64,000 bases of DNA from Rubinisphaera margarita (GTDB lineage: Bacteria; Planctomycetota; Planctomycetia; Planctomycetales; Planctomycetaceae), in NCBI RefSeq assembly GCF_022267515.1, contig NZ_JAKFGB010000009.1, forward strand, positions 1-64,000, given 5' to 3'. The notes below the pieces were generated by a model. That model made no database searches. It had not been told where the DNA came from and saw nothing but the letters and a program-made list of their open reading frames with translations. The first letter of the stretch is position 1. Each line of letters opens with the position of its first letter. Below are positions 26,101-37,468 of this stretch, piece by piece. The translations under genes and the position numbers were made by a program.

Positions 26101-26868
26101 GGCCTGATCGAGAACTTCGAACACTTTCGTCAGTTGGGCACGATGCTGTTCGTCGGCGACGAGAATGAGCTGGTTGTTCTGCTGATCGATTCCCACGACG
26201 AAGCTGAGCGGCGGCGCGCCATCGGCGACAGGCACGTTCACGCGAAACGCCGGGAGGTTGAGCGGACCCTTATCGATCAGTTCGGCGTGTTCGCCATAGA
26301 TTTCGTAGACCTTTTTAGCCAGCGCCGTGGCGTTGAGGAACTTCGGCTCAATGGCCAGAGCTTCCTGTCTGGCCGGAGCAGGGGGTTCTTCGGCGTAGGC
26401 CGCCTGTTGAATCTCGGATTGAGCGGTTTCAACACGACGGCGGACCGCATCGAGGGTCTTTTCGGGAATGGTCCGCTCGGATTTGGTTTCCGATTCTTCC
26501 AATACGGTCGCGGGATAGTGCGGACGGAATCGGTCGTCTTCGAGGACGATCAGATAGTTCTGCCGGCTCATGATTCGAAAGCCAGTGTTCTCCAGCTCGT
26601 GATTCAGGATGCGAATGGCTTCGTCCGGAGCGTGCGTTTCGCGATCGTAGCGCGTCAGGCGGCCTCGCGGAACTTTCGGCATCACGAGTGTCTGCCCAGT
26701 TTCCGCAGCAACTTCCGCAAGAACGTCATCCCAGGTGCGGGCGACAAATCGGAGGTGAACTTCGGGTTGGACGTTCTCGGTTTCTTTGGCTTTGTCGGCG
26801 GCAAAGAGCACGAACGAAGGCGTAAATGCCAGAGGCATCGCGAGCGCCAGAACCAAAAGGTGCCGCAT
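23191..26868 (-). CDS. gspD: Type II/III-type secretin with extra N modules
   Basis: The protein has 1225 residues from ATG 26868 (GGAG upstream; the frame runs further upstream without a signal peptide). An N-terminal signal peptide is followed by an STN/N0-like region, then at least five repeated secretin N-type modules, starting near TPELHLRYLEHVNSE, QQVYVFHLKNATAAD, RLQLFPLKNAVAEEL, EVKVFTLTHADAAAS and QVIELRNVPVTEAA. The secretin pore domain covers about residues 810-1095, with VPWLGDLPIIGRAFR near its end. A 130-residue proline-rich tail follows. Typical GspD is about 650-700 residues with three or four N domains, so this one is long. The F-G-H-I-J genes are 32 kb away. Confidence 0.88.
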   Translation of the reverse strand: MRHLLVLALAMPLAFTPSFVLFAADKAKETENVQPEVHLRFVARTWDDVLAEVAAETGQTLVMPKVPRGRLTRYDRETHAPDEAIRILNHELENTGFRIMSRQNYLIVLEDDRFRPHYPATVLEESETKSERTIPEKTLDAVRRRVETAQSEIQQAAYAEEPPAPARQEALAIEPKFLNATALAKKVYEIYGEHAELIDKGPLNLPAFRVNVPVADGAPPLSFVVGIDQQNNQLILVADEQHRAQLTKVFEVLDQAAENRINGQTKDDAGIVFAPPEIHGATTKQLPQVLAQMQSDNAEAGSPAAPPQSAQPLPPEQQRQPVGPQDDLTSVLDRIRGDVSIEAITDLGLLIIRGNQNDIDGVMQIVEAIETMSAGTTPELHLRYLEHVNSESLAALLNSVYESVQTIDQRASRQNRRVNVTALVQPNAVLVVAPTSDLEAVKQLIDELDQPVDVSQQVYVFHLKNATAADAATTIETFYAERGGLGTTLRITADTRTNTLIIQASPRDIVEIRKVIHDLDKDVSHAISRLQLFPLKNAVAEELAAFINTAISEALNPTLGTQQNFQQGAQSQPKSFVLEFLAGSGTQTELIRSGILSDIRISPDPRSNSLIVIAPERSLPLVDALINALDQPSEAVAEVKVFTLTHADAAASLELLQELFNEATAESPIGSNLAGTADTGSSLLPLRFSVDVRSNSILAIGGSDALTIVEAILLRLDNAAPKKRINQVIELRNVPVTEAAEAINLFLESQRELASIDPALISSVELQEREVIVVPEPLSNNLLISATPEYFGEIINLIEQLDCEPAQVIIQAMLVEVELDNLDEFGVELGFQDSILFDRSIIENILTVDETTTSPNGVQTTTQRIVSQEGSPGFLFNNPSLYPNLGNNVGPASGPSNVGGQGLSNFGVGRVNGDLGFGGLVLSASSESVSVLIRALSQQRNVNILSRPQIRTVDQQLAQIQVGQEVPIVNGVTITTTGLANPNVEYDEAGIILSVTPRVKPDGQIVMEVIAERSAYQSGGVPIFTDAATGNTITSPIKNISVARATVGVGDGQTIVLGGMITKTEDIIIRKVPWLGDLPIIGRAFRFDSESNIRTELLIFLTPRIIHNDQTNEMIKEVEAGRIHFFREEFEDLHGPIFGVPVTSNPMIDPAHPPMTHTLPPGEQPELTPMPRPMEQDDHRKPPGSEYDFNDESQIPTTRVDPEKLQPTNGQAQQVKRKSGIPWKK

Positions 26869-27227
26869 GGGAAACTCCGGTTTGCCAGAACAGGCAAGGT
26901 GGGAAGACTTGAATAATCTTAGGGTGCCCAATGGGGAATCGGGCGGAGAGGTATCGAATGTATCGGTCGCGGAGGACAGGTACTCGAACTGAAACCCCGG
27001 AAAACGGACCTGGTTGCGAAAAAACTTCAGTCTTTGGCAAAAGTTTCGCTGATTCTCGGTCGCAGGTTCCCCGGAAAATCGGAATCTGGGCAAGTGGCAG
27101 GGAATTTGCTGTCGCAAGAACGTGCAATTCGGTAATTCTGCGTCCCAAAAATTTGGCGGGCTCAACTTTCGGGGGTAATTTTAAATAGAGGATTGGCACC
27201 ATCTCCCTCCGGGGCCCGAAATTCAGT
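26869..27227. other. Intergenic region between divergent secretin and DUF1573 genes
   Basis: No gene is supported in this stretch. It is locally AT-richer near 27140-27200. It probably contains the secretin promoter, but no hexamer pair on the minus strand was convincing. Confidence 0.3.
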
Positions 27228-27256
27228 TTGACGCATTTTCGGAACCCAAATATCCT
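27228..27256 (+). promoter_or_regulatory. Sigma-70-type promoter candidate for the DUF1573 gene
   Basis: TTGACG (27228-27233) and TATCCT (27251-27256) are separated by 17 bp. The match is 5/6 and 4/6 to the consensus. It would give a leader of about 200 nt before 27468. Confidence 0.4.
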
Positions 27257-27467
27257 TAGGGGGTGGGAAGGGATCGACCAGGACGGAAGAAACCCGCAGA
27301 CTCGCTTGTGCGAGCCGTGTTTGATTCCTGGAATGTTGAACCCCGATGCTTCTCCTCTCGCCTTTCATCTGTCGCAGATGGACCGAACTATAGTGAGCCG
27401 TCAGGCTCCCGCATGACGCCCGAGAACCGGATCTTGCGGAACGGAGATTCAACGAGTGAGGAAACTG

Positions 27468-28478
27468 ATGATGAAGCAACCCTTGTTAATGACCGCGGCT
27501 GTGGCCGCCCTGTCGTTGTGTACCCAGCTGACTGCTTACGGTCAGAGCACTGAGTGGGCGCTCAAGATGTTCGAAGAGCAGTCCCACGATTTCGGTGTCG
27601 TCGCCCGCGGCAGCGATGTTCGGCATCGCCTGAAGCTGACCAACATCTATGAAGAAACCGTCCACATCGCCGATGTGAAGACGTCCTGTGGCTGCACGGC
27701 CGCCAAGCCGTCGCAGGATACGCTGAAGTCGCTCGAAACCGCTTACATCGAAGTGGTGATGGACACCCGCAAATTCACCCGTCAGAAGGACTCGGCGATT
27801 ATCGTCACCATCGACTCGCCTCAGCGGGCCGAAGTGAGGATTCCCATCTCGGCTTACATTCGCACCGACGTCGTCACCGAACCGGGTTCGGTCAACTTCG
27901 GAAGCGTGGACAAAGGCGAGACGGTCGAACGCGTTATTGACCTTTCGTATGCGGGTCGCGGCGACTGGCAGATCCAGAGTATTGAGAATCTGCCGCCGTA
28001 TCTCACCGCCCAGCTGCAGGAAGTATCTCGTTCGGCACAGAGCGTGGCCTACAAGGTGAAAGTCATTCTGGAGCCCTCCGCTCCGGTTGGTCCGTTCCGT
28101 GGGCAGATCAACCTGATTACTGATGACGCGTCGAATCCTCGCGTTCCGCTGCTCGTGGAAGGGGAAATCATTTCCGACATCGTCGTCAATCCGGATATCG
28201 TTTCGCTGGGGATGCTGACTCCGGGTGAGCAGAAGACGATGAACGTCGTTATCCGCGGGAAACGCCCTTTCAAGATTTCGAAGATCGAATGTGAATCCGA
28301 TCTGAACGCGTTCGAGGTTCGCCTGCCGGAAGAAGAGAAGGCCGTGCACGTGGTGCCGCTGACCATCTCAACGCCGAACGGGATCGGAACGATTGTCGAA
28401 CAGTTCAATGTCACGATCGACGGCCGGGACGAGCCGGTGACCTTCAAGGCTTTCTGCAAAGTGGTGGCCGGGTCCTGA
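27468..28478 (+). CDS. DUF1573-domain exported protein
   Basis: The protein has about 336 residues from ATG 27468, chosen because GAGG lies six bases upstream; GTG 27456 is an alternative. A signal peptide ends near TAYGQ. The first domain has DFGVVARGSDVRHRLKLTN and the Cys motif KTSCGCTAAKPS, the DUF1573 signature, an Ig-like fold. Two further Ig-like domains follow (TEPGSVNFGSVDKGE and VVNPDIVSLGMLTPGE). Such proteins are abundant in planctomycetes and are thought to be envelope proteins; the exact role is unknown. A strong terminator follows. Confidence 0.82.
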   Translation: MMKQPLLMTAAVAALSLCTQLTAYGQSTEWALKMFEEQSHDFGVVARGSDVRHRLKLTNIYEETVHIADVKTSCGCTAAKPSQDTLKSLETAYIEVVMDTRKFTRQKDSAIIVTIDSPQRAEVRIPISAYIRTDVVTEPGSVNFGSVDKGETVERVIDLSYAGRGDWQIQSIENLPPYLTAQLQEVSRSAQSVAYKVKVILEPSAPVGPFRGQINLITDDASNPRVPLLVEGEIISDIVVNPDIVSLGMLTPGEQKTMNVVIRGKRPFKISKIECESDLNAFEVRLPEEEKAVHVVPLTISTPNGIGTIVEQFNVTIDGRDEPVTFKAFCKVVAGS

Positions 28479-28510
28479 ATCGATCTTACTGATCGTTGAA
28501 TCCCGCACAG

Positions 28511-28547
28511 ACAGGGGAAGCGTTAAAATCGCTTTCCCTGTTTTCTT
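28511..28547 (+). terminator. Intrinsic terminator after the DUF1573 gene
   Basis: ACAGGGGAAGCG and CGCTTTCCCTGT form a stem with one G-T pair around TTAAAAT, followed by TTTCTTT, 32 bp after the stop codon. Confidence 0.8.
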
Positions 28548-28677
28548 TGGATCGGACCGAACAGCTTTCTCTCACTCGTGAAGTTCTGCTTTTGCCGGGA
28601 CGCTTGAAACGAGCTAGGACTTGAGTGATGCATTCGCATCGCCAGTGTTCATAGAGTCTTCAGCAACCAGGCGCGAA

Positions 28678-29850
28678 ATGGCCACGACGCTCGTCACCGC
28701 TCCGTCTCTGGAATTCCTCCAGCTCTCGCCGTTGGCGTGCGATGCGGAATTCCTCCGACAGTGGAAACAACTGGAACAGGAAAGCTGCTGCGGGAACGCC
28801 TTCCTGTCGCCGGAGTTCGTGCGGTCGCTTGCTCCCCACCGACTGGATGAAACCGAGGTGCAGATTCTGGCCTGCCGGGATACCGCCCGGCGGCGCCTGC
28901 TCGGACTGGGAATCTTCCAGCACACGTCCGGCACGAAGACTCTGCCGCTGCCGCATCTGATTTCGTGGCAGGACCCTCATGTCTACCGCAGTGGTCTTCT
29001 GCTGAGCAACGAAAGTCAGACTCAGTTCTTTCAGTCGCTCGTCGAATTCGTGCACAAGACCCCCAATGGATTGATGGGGATTGAATTCACGAATCTTCGG
29101 GTCGATTCTCCCTGGGCCAGGGAACTGCGGGAAGTAACCGCCAGCCGAGGCGGCTCGTTCCGCTTGATTCCGGAGACCTCCTGTCCGGCCGTCATCCTTC
29201 CTGAACTGGGAGTGAAAGGTCTCGAACAGAACTGGTCCTCGTCCCGCCGAAAGTCGATCCGCAAGAACCAGCGGAGACTCGAGGCTCACGGGCCTGTCAG
29301 CTTCCAGATTCTGGAGTCTTCGACGGACAAAGCGCCTGCACTGCGACGTTTTCTGCAGCTCGAACAGAACAGCTGGAAAGGGGAAATGGGAACGGCTCTC
29401 GCCTGTCGGCGGGAAGACGCCGGGTTCGCCCGCCAGCTTGTCTGGGAAGCGGCCAATTCAGAGTTCCTCGCCATCAGCGAGTTGAAAGCGGGGACTGAAG
29501 TCGCGGCCACGGCTCTCAATTTTGTCTCCGGGCCCGAACTCTTCGCATTCAAGATCGCCTGGAATAGCCGATTCGAGAACTGCAGTCCGGGAACACTTCA
29601 CGAGGTTGCTCTGGTGGAGTACCTGAGGCAGCATCGTCCGGGGATCATTCGCATCGACAGCTGCGCTCACTCCGACTCGTATCTGTCCGGCCTCTGGCCT
29701 CATCGCATCACGGTCGGCAATGGTTTGCTCTGCACTGCCAAGATCGCACGGGGAGCCGGGAAGCTGGTCACAAAACTGCAATCGCTGAAACGCTGGGCCA
29801 GCCATCAGATCGCCATCGACGACGCCTCATCTTCAGGCGAATCGGAATAA
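28678..29850 (+). CDS. CelD/FemAB-type GNAT acyltransferase
   Basis: The protein has 390 residues from ATG 28678; a TTG at 28621 is an in-frame alternative. It matches the Acetyltransf_6 (CelD/BcsL) group: an N-terminal half with FQHTSGTKTLPLP and LISWQDPHVYRSG, then SSSRRKSIRKNQRRLEAHG near residue 200 and the core AISELKAGTEVAATALNFVS with FKIAWNSRFENCSPGTLHE. Members are tied to exopolysaccharide or peptidoglycan-related acyl or aminoacyl transfer. Neighbours give no specific substrate. Confidence 0.8.
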   Translation: MATTLVTAPSLEFLQLSPLACDAEFLRQWKQLEQESCCGNAFLSPEFVRSLAPHRLDETEVQILACRDTARRRLLGLGIFQHTSGTKTLPLPHLISWQDPHVYRSGLLLSNESQTQFFQSLVEFVHKTPNGLMGIEFTNLRVDSPWARELREVTASRGGSFRLIPETSCPAVILPELGVKGLEQNWSSSRRKSIRKNQRRLEAHGPVSFQILESSTDKAPALRRFLQLEQNSWKGEMGTALACRREDAGFARQLVWEAANSEFLAISELKAGTEVAATALNFVSGPELFAFKIAWNSRFENCSPGTLHEVALVEYLRQHRPGIIRIDSCAHSDSYLSGLWPHRITVGNGLLCTAKIARGAGKLVTKLQSLKRWASHQIAIDDASSSGESE

Positions 29851-29966
29851 GCGCTCCAACCGCGCCGCCGCTGTAGCCGGACGTCCTGTCACGACGAAAC
29901 TCTCAGAGCAGCCGTTCCATGCCGCTGCTGATTGGTCACTGTTTTCGTCGTTCCCCTGGAGCGTTC

Positions 29967-30914
29967 ATGCCGCCCCGTTTTCGCCCGAATCGAACGCAGC
30001 CGGTCGCACAACCGACTCCGCAGCGTCTCGTGTTTCAGCTGGACGATTTCACGCATTTCCTGCGCTCCGAATGCACGATGGCCGAGAACAGCGTTGCGGC
30101 ATACGCTCGGGACACACGGCAGTTTTACGACTGGCTGTCGTCCAGGCGGATTTCCGAACTGAAGCAGATCGATCTCTCGCTGTTGACCGAATACCTGAAG
30201 TCGCTGCACGACCGCGGGCTCTCCGCCTCGTCGATCGCCCGCAAACTCGTCGCGCTCAAGACCCTGTTCCGGTTCTTTGTGCTGGAGGGCCGGATCGTCG
30301 ACAGTGTCGCCGACCTGCTCAATTCCCCGAAGCTCTGGCAGTATCTGCCCAAAGTCCTCAGTCCGGAAAAGGTCGATGCCCTGCTGGCTGCCCCGCTCCG
30401 GTGCGACGGATACCCGCTTCGGGATCGGGCGTTGCTTTGCGTGATGTATGCGACCGGATGCCGGGCTTCGGAAGTCGCAACGCTCACCATGGGCAACGTT
30501 TCGCTGGAGAGCCGAGTCTGCCGCTGCCTCGGAAAAGGGAACAAGGAACGGATGGTCTCTCTGAACCCCGTGGCGATCGCGGCTCTGGAAGCGTATCTGG
30601 AGCACGAGCGACCGCGGCTGGTTGGCAATCGTCCATCGGACGCGCTGTTCGTCAGTCGGACGGGGCGGGGGTTGACGCGTTTGACGATCTGGCGGCTGGT
30701 CAAGAAGTATGCGGCCCGGACCGGTTGCAGCGATCAGGTCAGTCCCCACACATTACGGCACAGCTTTGCGACGCACATGCTGGCCGGGGGGGCGGAGATC
30801 CGTGCTCTCCAGGAAATGCTGGGACACGCCAACATCCGTACCACACAGATTTATACCCACGTTGAGCACAGTCGATTGAAATCGATTCACCAGGCCTGCC
30901 ATCCGCGTGGATGA
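29967..30914 (+). CDS. xerD: Tyrosine recombinase, XerC/XerD type
   Basis: The protein has 315 residues from ATG 29967, which has GGAGCG upstream; ATG 29919 is an alternative. The N-terminal SAM-like core-binding domain is followed by the catalytic domain with Arg166 (TGCRASE), His261-x-x-Arg264 (HTLRHSFATH), His287 (MLGHANI) and nucleophile Tyr296 (IYTHV). All catalytic positions are intact. Length and motifs match XerC/XerD, which resolve chromosome dimers. XerC versus XerD cannot be decided from one gene, and no dif-like site was identified here. Confidence 0.85.
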   Translation: MPPRFRPNRTQPVAQPTPQRLVFQLDDFTHFLRSECTMAENSVAAYARDTRQFYDWLSSRRISELKQIDLSLLTEYLKSLHDRGLSASSIARKLVALKTLFRFFVLEGRIVDSVADLLNSPKLWQYLPKVLSPEKVDALLAAPLRCDGYPLRDRALLCVMYATGCRASEVATLTMGNVSLESRVCRCLGKGNKERMVSLNPVAIAALEAYLEHERPRLVGNRPSDALFVSRTGRGLTRLTIWRLVKKYAARTGCSDQVSPHTLRHSFATHMLAGGAEIRALQEMLGHANIRTTQIYTHVEHSRLKSIHQACHPRG

Positions 30915-30941
30915 ACGGGCAGATTCGGGGAATCAGCACAT

Positions 30942-30970
30942 TTGGATATTCATTTCGCAGCCGTTATAAT
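30942..30970 (+). promoter_or_regulatory. Sigma-70-type promoter candidate for citrate synthase
   Basis: TTGGAT (30942-30947), a 17-bp spacer and a perfect TATAAT (30965-30970) lie upstream of the citrate synthase gene, giving a leader of about 140 nt. The site lies just after the recombinase stop codon. Confidence 0.5.
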
Positions 30971-31115
30971 CCAGAAACTCTGGAAATCGGACCACTCCCA
31001 ATCCGGAACGCTGCCTCCGCGTTCTTAACCTCTGCTGAAATGGTCCTGGATTCGCCCTGCGTCGAAGTACCGAACACACTGACCTTACCTTGCTAGATTC
31101 ACGAGTTTTCCACCC

Positions 31116-32243
<1,128 letters not shown>

Positions 32244-32275
32244 CGTCGTTGTCGAAAATCTCAACGAGAGCACAA

Positions 32276-32308
32276 GGGGTCGGAAGAATGTATCTTCCGG
32301 CCCTTTTT
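32276..32308 (+). terminator. Intrinsic terminator after citrate synthase
   Basis: GGTCGGAAGA and TCTTCCGGCC form a stem around ATGTA, followed by TTTTT, about 33 bp after the stop codon. Confidence 0.85.
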
Positions 32309-32794
32309 CTGTGTGTCACGACAGGAAGAGCCAGACCGTCGGGGATCAGCAAGCGGCCGGGATCACCGTGAGTTGTCTCCCAGGGCGAAGCATTCTGCCG
32401 GAGCGGATCGCTTAGAGCGGATCGCTCTACCGTATGTCCGCGAATGAGCGTCGAATCGCCTGAAACGCTGCATCTATCGCGGACCGAACGATTACACCAA
32501 AAAGTAAACTGCTCTAGCGACAGGCCCGTCGATGAGTCATGTCTCTTCGGAATTGCGGCTTCGGACATGGCCGGACCGGTCTTGAAGGAAACTGCTCGTT
32601 CACATCTCGTCCCAATAGCAGAAGACGGTCGGAAGAGAGATTCTTCCGACCGTCTTTCTGTGAAGCGTTTCGTAAGGACGATTGTATCCGGGATTAGAGC
32701 ATTTTCAGGCTTCTCCTGCAGTCGAATGGGGGCCAATCCCCTGCCATGCTGGGTTTGCTCCTGCAAACGCCTGCAATCGAATCCTGAATTCGCT
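32309..32794. other. Gene-free region with a second terminator-like hairpin
   Basis: No gene is supported. A perfect 13-bp stem GACGGTCGGAAGA/TCTTCCGACCGTC (32624-32654) with loop GAGAT is followed by TTTCTGTG. Its core and tail repeat those of the citrate synthase terminator 350 bp upstream. A smaller palindrome TAGAGCG-GAT-CGCTCTA is at about 32413. Confidence 0.55.
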
Positions 32795-34666
<1,872 letters not shown>

Positions 34667-35180
34667 ATGAGGTCGTCCTTGACAAACAGTTGGGGTCGAG
34701 CCGAGCAGATCGCGATTTCCCTGCAGATTCATCAGAAGCGATTTGATCTCTTGAGGCATCATCGATCTTGACCTGAATTAAGAGTGGCCGTTTGACGTCG
34801 ACACAACGCCTCACGGTCTCCGCGCAGAAGAAAGGACCTGCCGGTAGTATCGGCGCCCCTGATTGTGAAGCTGTAGCGATTGTGACGGCGATGCCGGATT
34901 TTCAGCGATTTCCGGCTGTAGCGATTGTTCCCCAAGGCTGAAAAACAGACCCAGAATCCGCCGGACGACGCCACTCACTGCGGCTACTTGCGGGGTGCAC
35001 GAGCTGTAACCTGCTATCTATAAACAGGTTGCACCTTTGTCGCCTCAGGTCGCAGCGTGAGCGAGGCCCCGCCGGATGCAGCCCTCCCGGGGATCTCTCG
35101 TCGAAGAGAGACATGACGTAACAGCCGATCAGGCCGGGAGATCGAGCGGGTCAAAGCGGACATTGCCGATCAATACGGGC
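34667..35180. other. Intergenic region upstream of the BBP7 gene
   Basis: No gene is seen. The phrase GCTGTAGCGATTGT occurs twice (about 34868 and 34915). The promoter of the BBP7 gene must lie here on the minus strand, but no convincing hexamer pair was found. Confidence 0.3.
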
Positions 35181-36725
35181 CTAGAAAATCGGACCAGGGG
35201 ACCAGGGGCAGAATTCCTCGTCGCCCATCCCGGCCAGTTCCGATTTTGTCTGCTTTCCTGAGGCCACCGCGATGATCTCCTCGAAGATCTCTTCCCCTTT
35301 GTCCCGCACACTGGTGCCGTGAAGAATGCTTCCGGCGTCGATATCCATGTCGTCTTCGAGAGCGGCGTACGTCGGAGAGTTGGAGCAGATCTTGATCGTG
35401 GGGGCCGGCTTGCTCCCGAAGCAGCTCCCGCGACCGGTCGAAAACAGGCAGACCTGTGCTCCGCCGGCGATCATTCCCGTTACGCTCGCCGGGTCGTAGC
35501 CGGGGGTGTCCATGACGACAAAGCCTTTTTCGGTGACCTTCTCGGCGTATTCGTAGACCGCTCGCAGGGCGGTCGTCCCCCCTTTGGCGATGGCCCCCAG
35601 GCTTTTCTCGTAGATCGTCGTCAGGCCGCCCTTCTTGTTGCCGACCGACGGGTTGTTGTCGATGCGGTGACCGAACATGTCCGCATACTGTTCCCACCAG
35701 TGGATCCGCTCAATCAGCTTCTCACCGACCTCCCGTGAAATCGCTCTACTGGTAAGGAGATGTTCGCCGCCGTAGATCTCAGGGACTTCCGACAGAATCG
35801 CGGTCCCGCCATATCGGACGATCAGATCGCTGGCGTACCCGATCGCCGGATTCGCGGTGATGCCGCTGTAGCCATCGCTGCCGCCGCATTCGGTGGCGAC
35901 CATCAGCTCGGAAACCGGGATTGGCTCCCGGCGAACGCGGTCGGCTTCCTGCAGTAGTGCGGGCAAAGCGGAGAGAGCCTTCTCAACGGTCTTCCTGACC
36001 CCGCCGGACTGCTGAATATTAAGGAGAGGCTGAGAACCTGCCCGAACCGCCGGGCCGCCGCCGAGCTGGACCAGATCCTGCGAGTCGAGCAGATAATCCC
36101 CCTGTGCCGTTTCGCAGCCGAGGCCAAGAACCAGATAGCCGCAGATATTGGGATGTCGGGCATAGCCGGCGAGCACGCGGTTCAGTTGTTCGTGATCGGG
36201 ACCCTGGTACTCGAACGCACAGCCTCCTTTGTGTGTCAGTGCGACCACGCCATCGACATTCGGGAATCGCTCCAGCAGATCGCGACTCACGCCCTGGGCC
36301 ACCATGCGGGAACTGGTCGCCGAACAGTTCACCGTGCTGATGATCGCGATATAGTTCCGCGTCGCCGCCTGTCCATTGGCCCGTCGAATCCCCTGAAAAT
36401 AGCGAGGTTCCCGGAAGTAGTCGGTCTTTGGGGCATCGGCTGCGTAACGGTAGTCGAGCTCAAGCGAACCGCGGTCGACGTTATGCACATGCACCCAGCG
36501 GCCCGGTTCCATCGTTTCGGTCGCGAAGCCGATGGTCTGGCCATATTTGATGATCGCCTCACCGACCCCAATCGAGCGAGTCGCCACTTTATGTCCGGGC
36601 TGGATCGCGTCGAGAACGGTGAATGGCTGCCGGTCCTGAACTTCGGAGCCCGTCTCCAGCGCGTCGACCGCGACAACGACGTTATCAAGAGGATTCAGGC
36701 GAACAATGCGGGGTGAAGTCGACAT
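35181..36725 (-). CDS. uxaA: UxaA-family altronate/galactarate dehydratase
   Basis: The 514-residue protein has the N-terminal SAF domain (about residues 5-90) and the large dehydratase domain with RNYIAIISTVNCSATSS, THKGGCAFEYQG, ATECGGSDGYSGITANPAIG and VVMDTPGYDPASVTGMIAGG. This matches full-length UxaA/GarD proteins, iron-dependent dehydratases that make 2-keto-3-deoxygluconate from altronate in galacturonate catabolism. Full length distinguishes it from split SAF versions. It could work downstream of the pectate lyase at 6.8 kb, but the genes are not linked. Confidence 0.88.
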   Translation of the reverse strand: MSTSPRIVRLNPLDNVVVAVDALETGSEVQDRQPFTVLDAIQPGHKVATRSIGVGEAIIKYGQTIGFATETMEPGRWVHVHNVDRGSLELDYRYAADAPKTDYFREPRYFQGIRRANGQAATRNYIAIISTVNCSATSSRMVAQGVSRDLLERFPNVDGVVALTHKGGCAFEYQGPDHEQLNRVLAGYARHPNICGYLVLGLGCETAQGDYLLDSQDLVQLGGGPAVRAGSQPLLNIQQSGGVRKTVEKALSALPALLQEADRVRREPIPVSELMVATECGGSDGYSGITANPAIGYASDLIVRYGGTAILSEVPEIYGGEHLLTSRAISREVGEKLIERIHWWEQYADMFGHRIDNNPSVGNKKGGLTTIYEKSLGAIAKGGTTALRAVYEYAEKVTEKGFVVMDTPGYDPASVTGMIAGGAQVCLFSTGRGSCFGSKPAPTIKICSNSPTYAALEDDMDIDAGSILHGTSVRDKGEEIFEEIIAVASGKQTKSELAGMGDEEFCPWSPGPIF

Positions 36726-36897
36726 AGAGGGGCTTTATTCGAGAAGAGAGGGACGCCTCTCAAGATCCCAACCTGCAGAAGAAATTGCAACGCCACCCCT
36801 TTCGGATGGGAGACAGCTCCATGGCCGTTGGAGCGATCAACAACCACGAAATGAGACCGCGTGTGGAGTCTGAAAAGGAGCAATGACCGACGGACGC

Positions 36898-36925
36898 GGT
36901 GGCACAGACATTCCTGTCTGTGCGT
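36898..36925 (+). repeat. REP-like element flanking the RAYT gene, left copy
   Basis: GGTGG is followed by hairpin GCACAGACA-TTCC-TGTCTGTGC. A second small stem CGTC-CTTC-GACG follows directly. The 28 bp are identical, in inverse orientation, to 37441-37468. Confidence 0.85.
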
Positions 36926-36939
36926 CCTTCGACGTTCCT

Positions 36940-37401
36940 TCAATTTATCTCTGGCGAAAAATAACAGTAAGGATAGTCGTCTATGCATCCGACCAGCCCG
37001 GCCTTGACGGGGTTGTGAGCGAGATAGAGCATCTTCTCCCGAAACTCGGCTTCGTCCCGAACGATGCGGTCCCAGGATTCATCCTGCCAAAGCGTGCCCT
37101 GGATGCCGCGATGCTGGTTGATCAATCGCGCCGAAGTGCCTTTAACACCTTTGAGGATACGGCTCAGTGAGTAGCCATCCAGCGGCCTGAGTATCGCATG
37201 AACATGATCCGGCATGATCACAACCCCCGCGAGCCGGTAAAAATGGCCATCACCCTCCTGAAACCTTTTCAGAACGATCAACCTCTCTTCCGGAGTCAGA
37301 ACGCCGGAGCGGATGCGAAATGTGATGAAGTAGCAGCTTCCATTCAGCACCCAGTGGGGAAGGTTTCGGCGAGATCGCTCCAGTCGGGGTTCGTTGTTCA
37401 T
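36940..37401 (-). CDS. RAYT: REP-associated tyrosine transposase (Y1/IS200-like)
   Basis: The 153-residue protein starts at ATG 37401 (MNNEPRLERSRRNLPHWV); the frame continues upstream only by reading through the flanking repeat. The Y1 transposase HUH motif is MPDHVHAIL, and the catalytic tyrosine is probably in REKMLYLAHNPVKAGLV. The pattern YFITFRIRSG, LKGVKGTSARLIN and WQDESWDRIVRDEAEF is typical of RAYT proteins. These act on single-stranded REP hairpins and are usually single-copy domesticated enzymes. The gene lies between 28-bp inverted REP-like copies. Confidence 0.92.
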   Translation of the reverse strand: MNNEPRLERSRRNLPHWVLNGSCYFITFRIRSGVLTPEERLIVLKRFQEGDGHFYRLAGVVIMPDHVHAILRPLDGYSLSRILKGVKGTSARLINQHRGIQGTLWQDESWDRIVRDEAEFREKMLYLAHNPVKAGLVGCIDDYPYCYFSPEIN

Positions 37402-37440
37402 TGAGGGAGGCCTTAAAGAACAAGGAGACTTGCCTGGGGC

Positions 37441-37468
37441 ACGCACAGACAGGAATGTCTGTGCCACC
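37441..37468 (-). repeat. REP-like element flanking the RAYT gene, right copy
   Basis: In inverse orientation, GGTGG-GCACAGACA-TTCC-TGTCTGTGC is followed by a mini-hairpin TGCC-CCA-GGCA and AAG. It equals the left copy over 28 bp. Confidence 0.85.

Larger units (their letters stand above)
36898..37468. mobile_element. RAYT-REP unit
   Basis: The RAYT gene and its two inverted 28-bp REP-like hairpins form a 571-bp unit. No target-site duplication was identified. This arrangement is the common chromosomal form of RAYT loci. Confidence 0.75.

Noticed and set aside
25294..26916. 540-residue plus-strand frame opposite the secretin gene
   Set aside because: The minus-strand product is a recognisable secretin with repeated N modules; the plus frame is its shadow.
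26940..27060. Possible small gene between secretin and DUF1573 genes
   Set aside because: Short frames on both strands lack ribosome-binding sites and protein-like composition; a promoter region is more likely.
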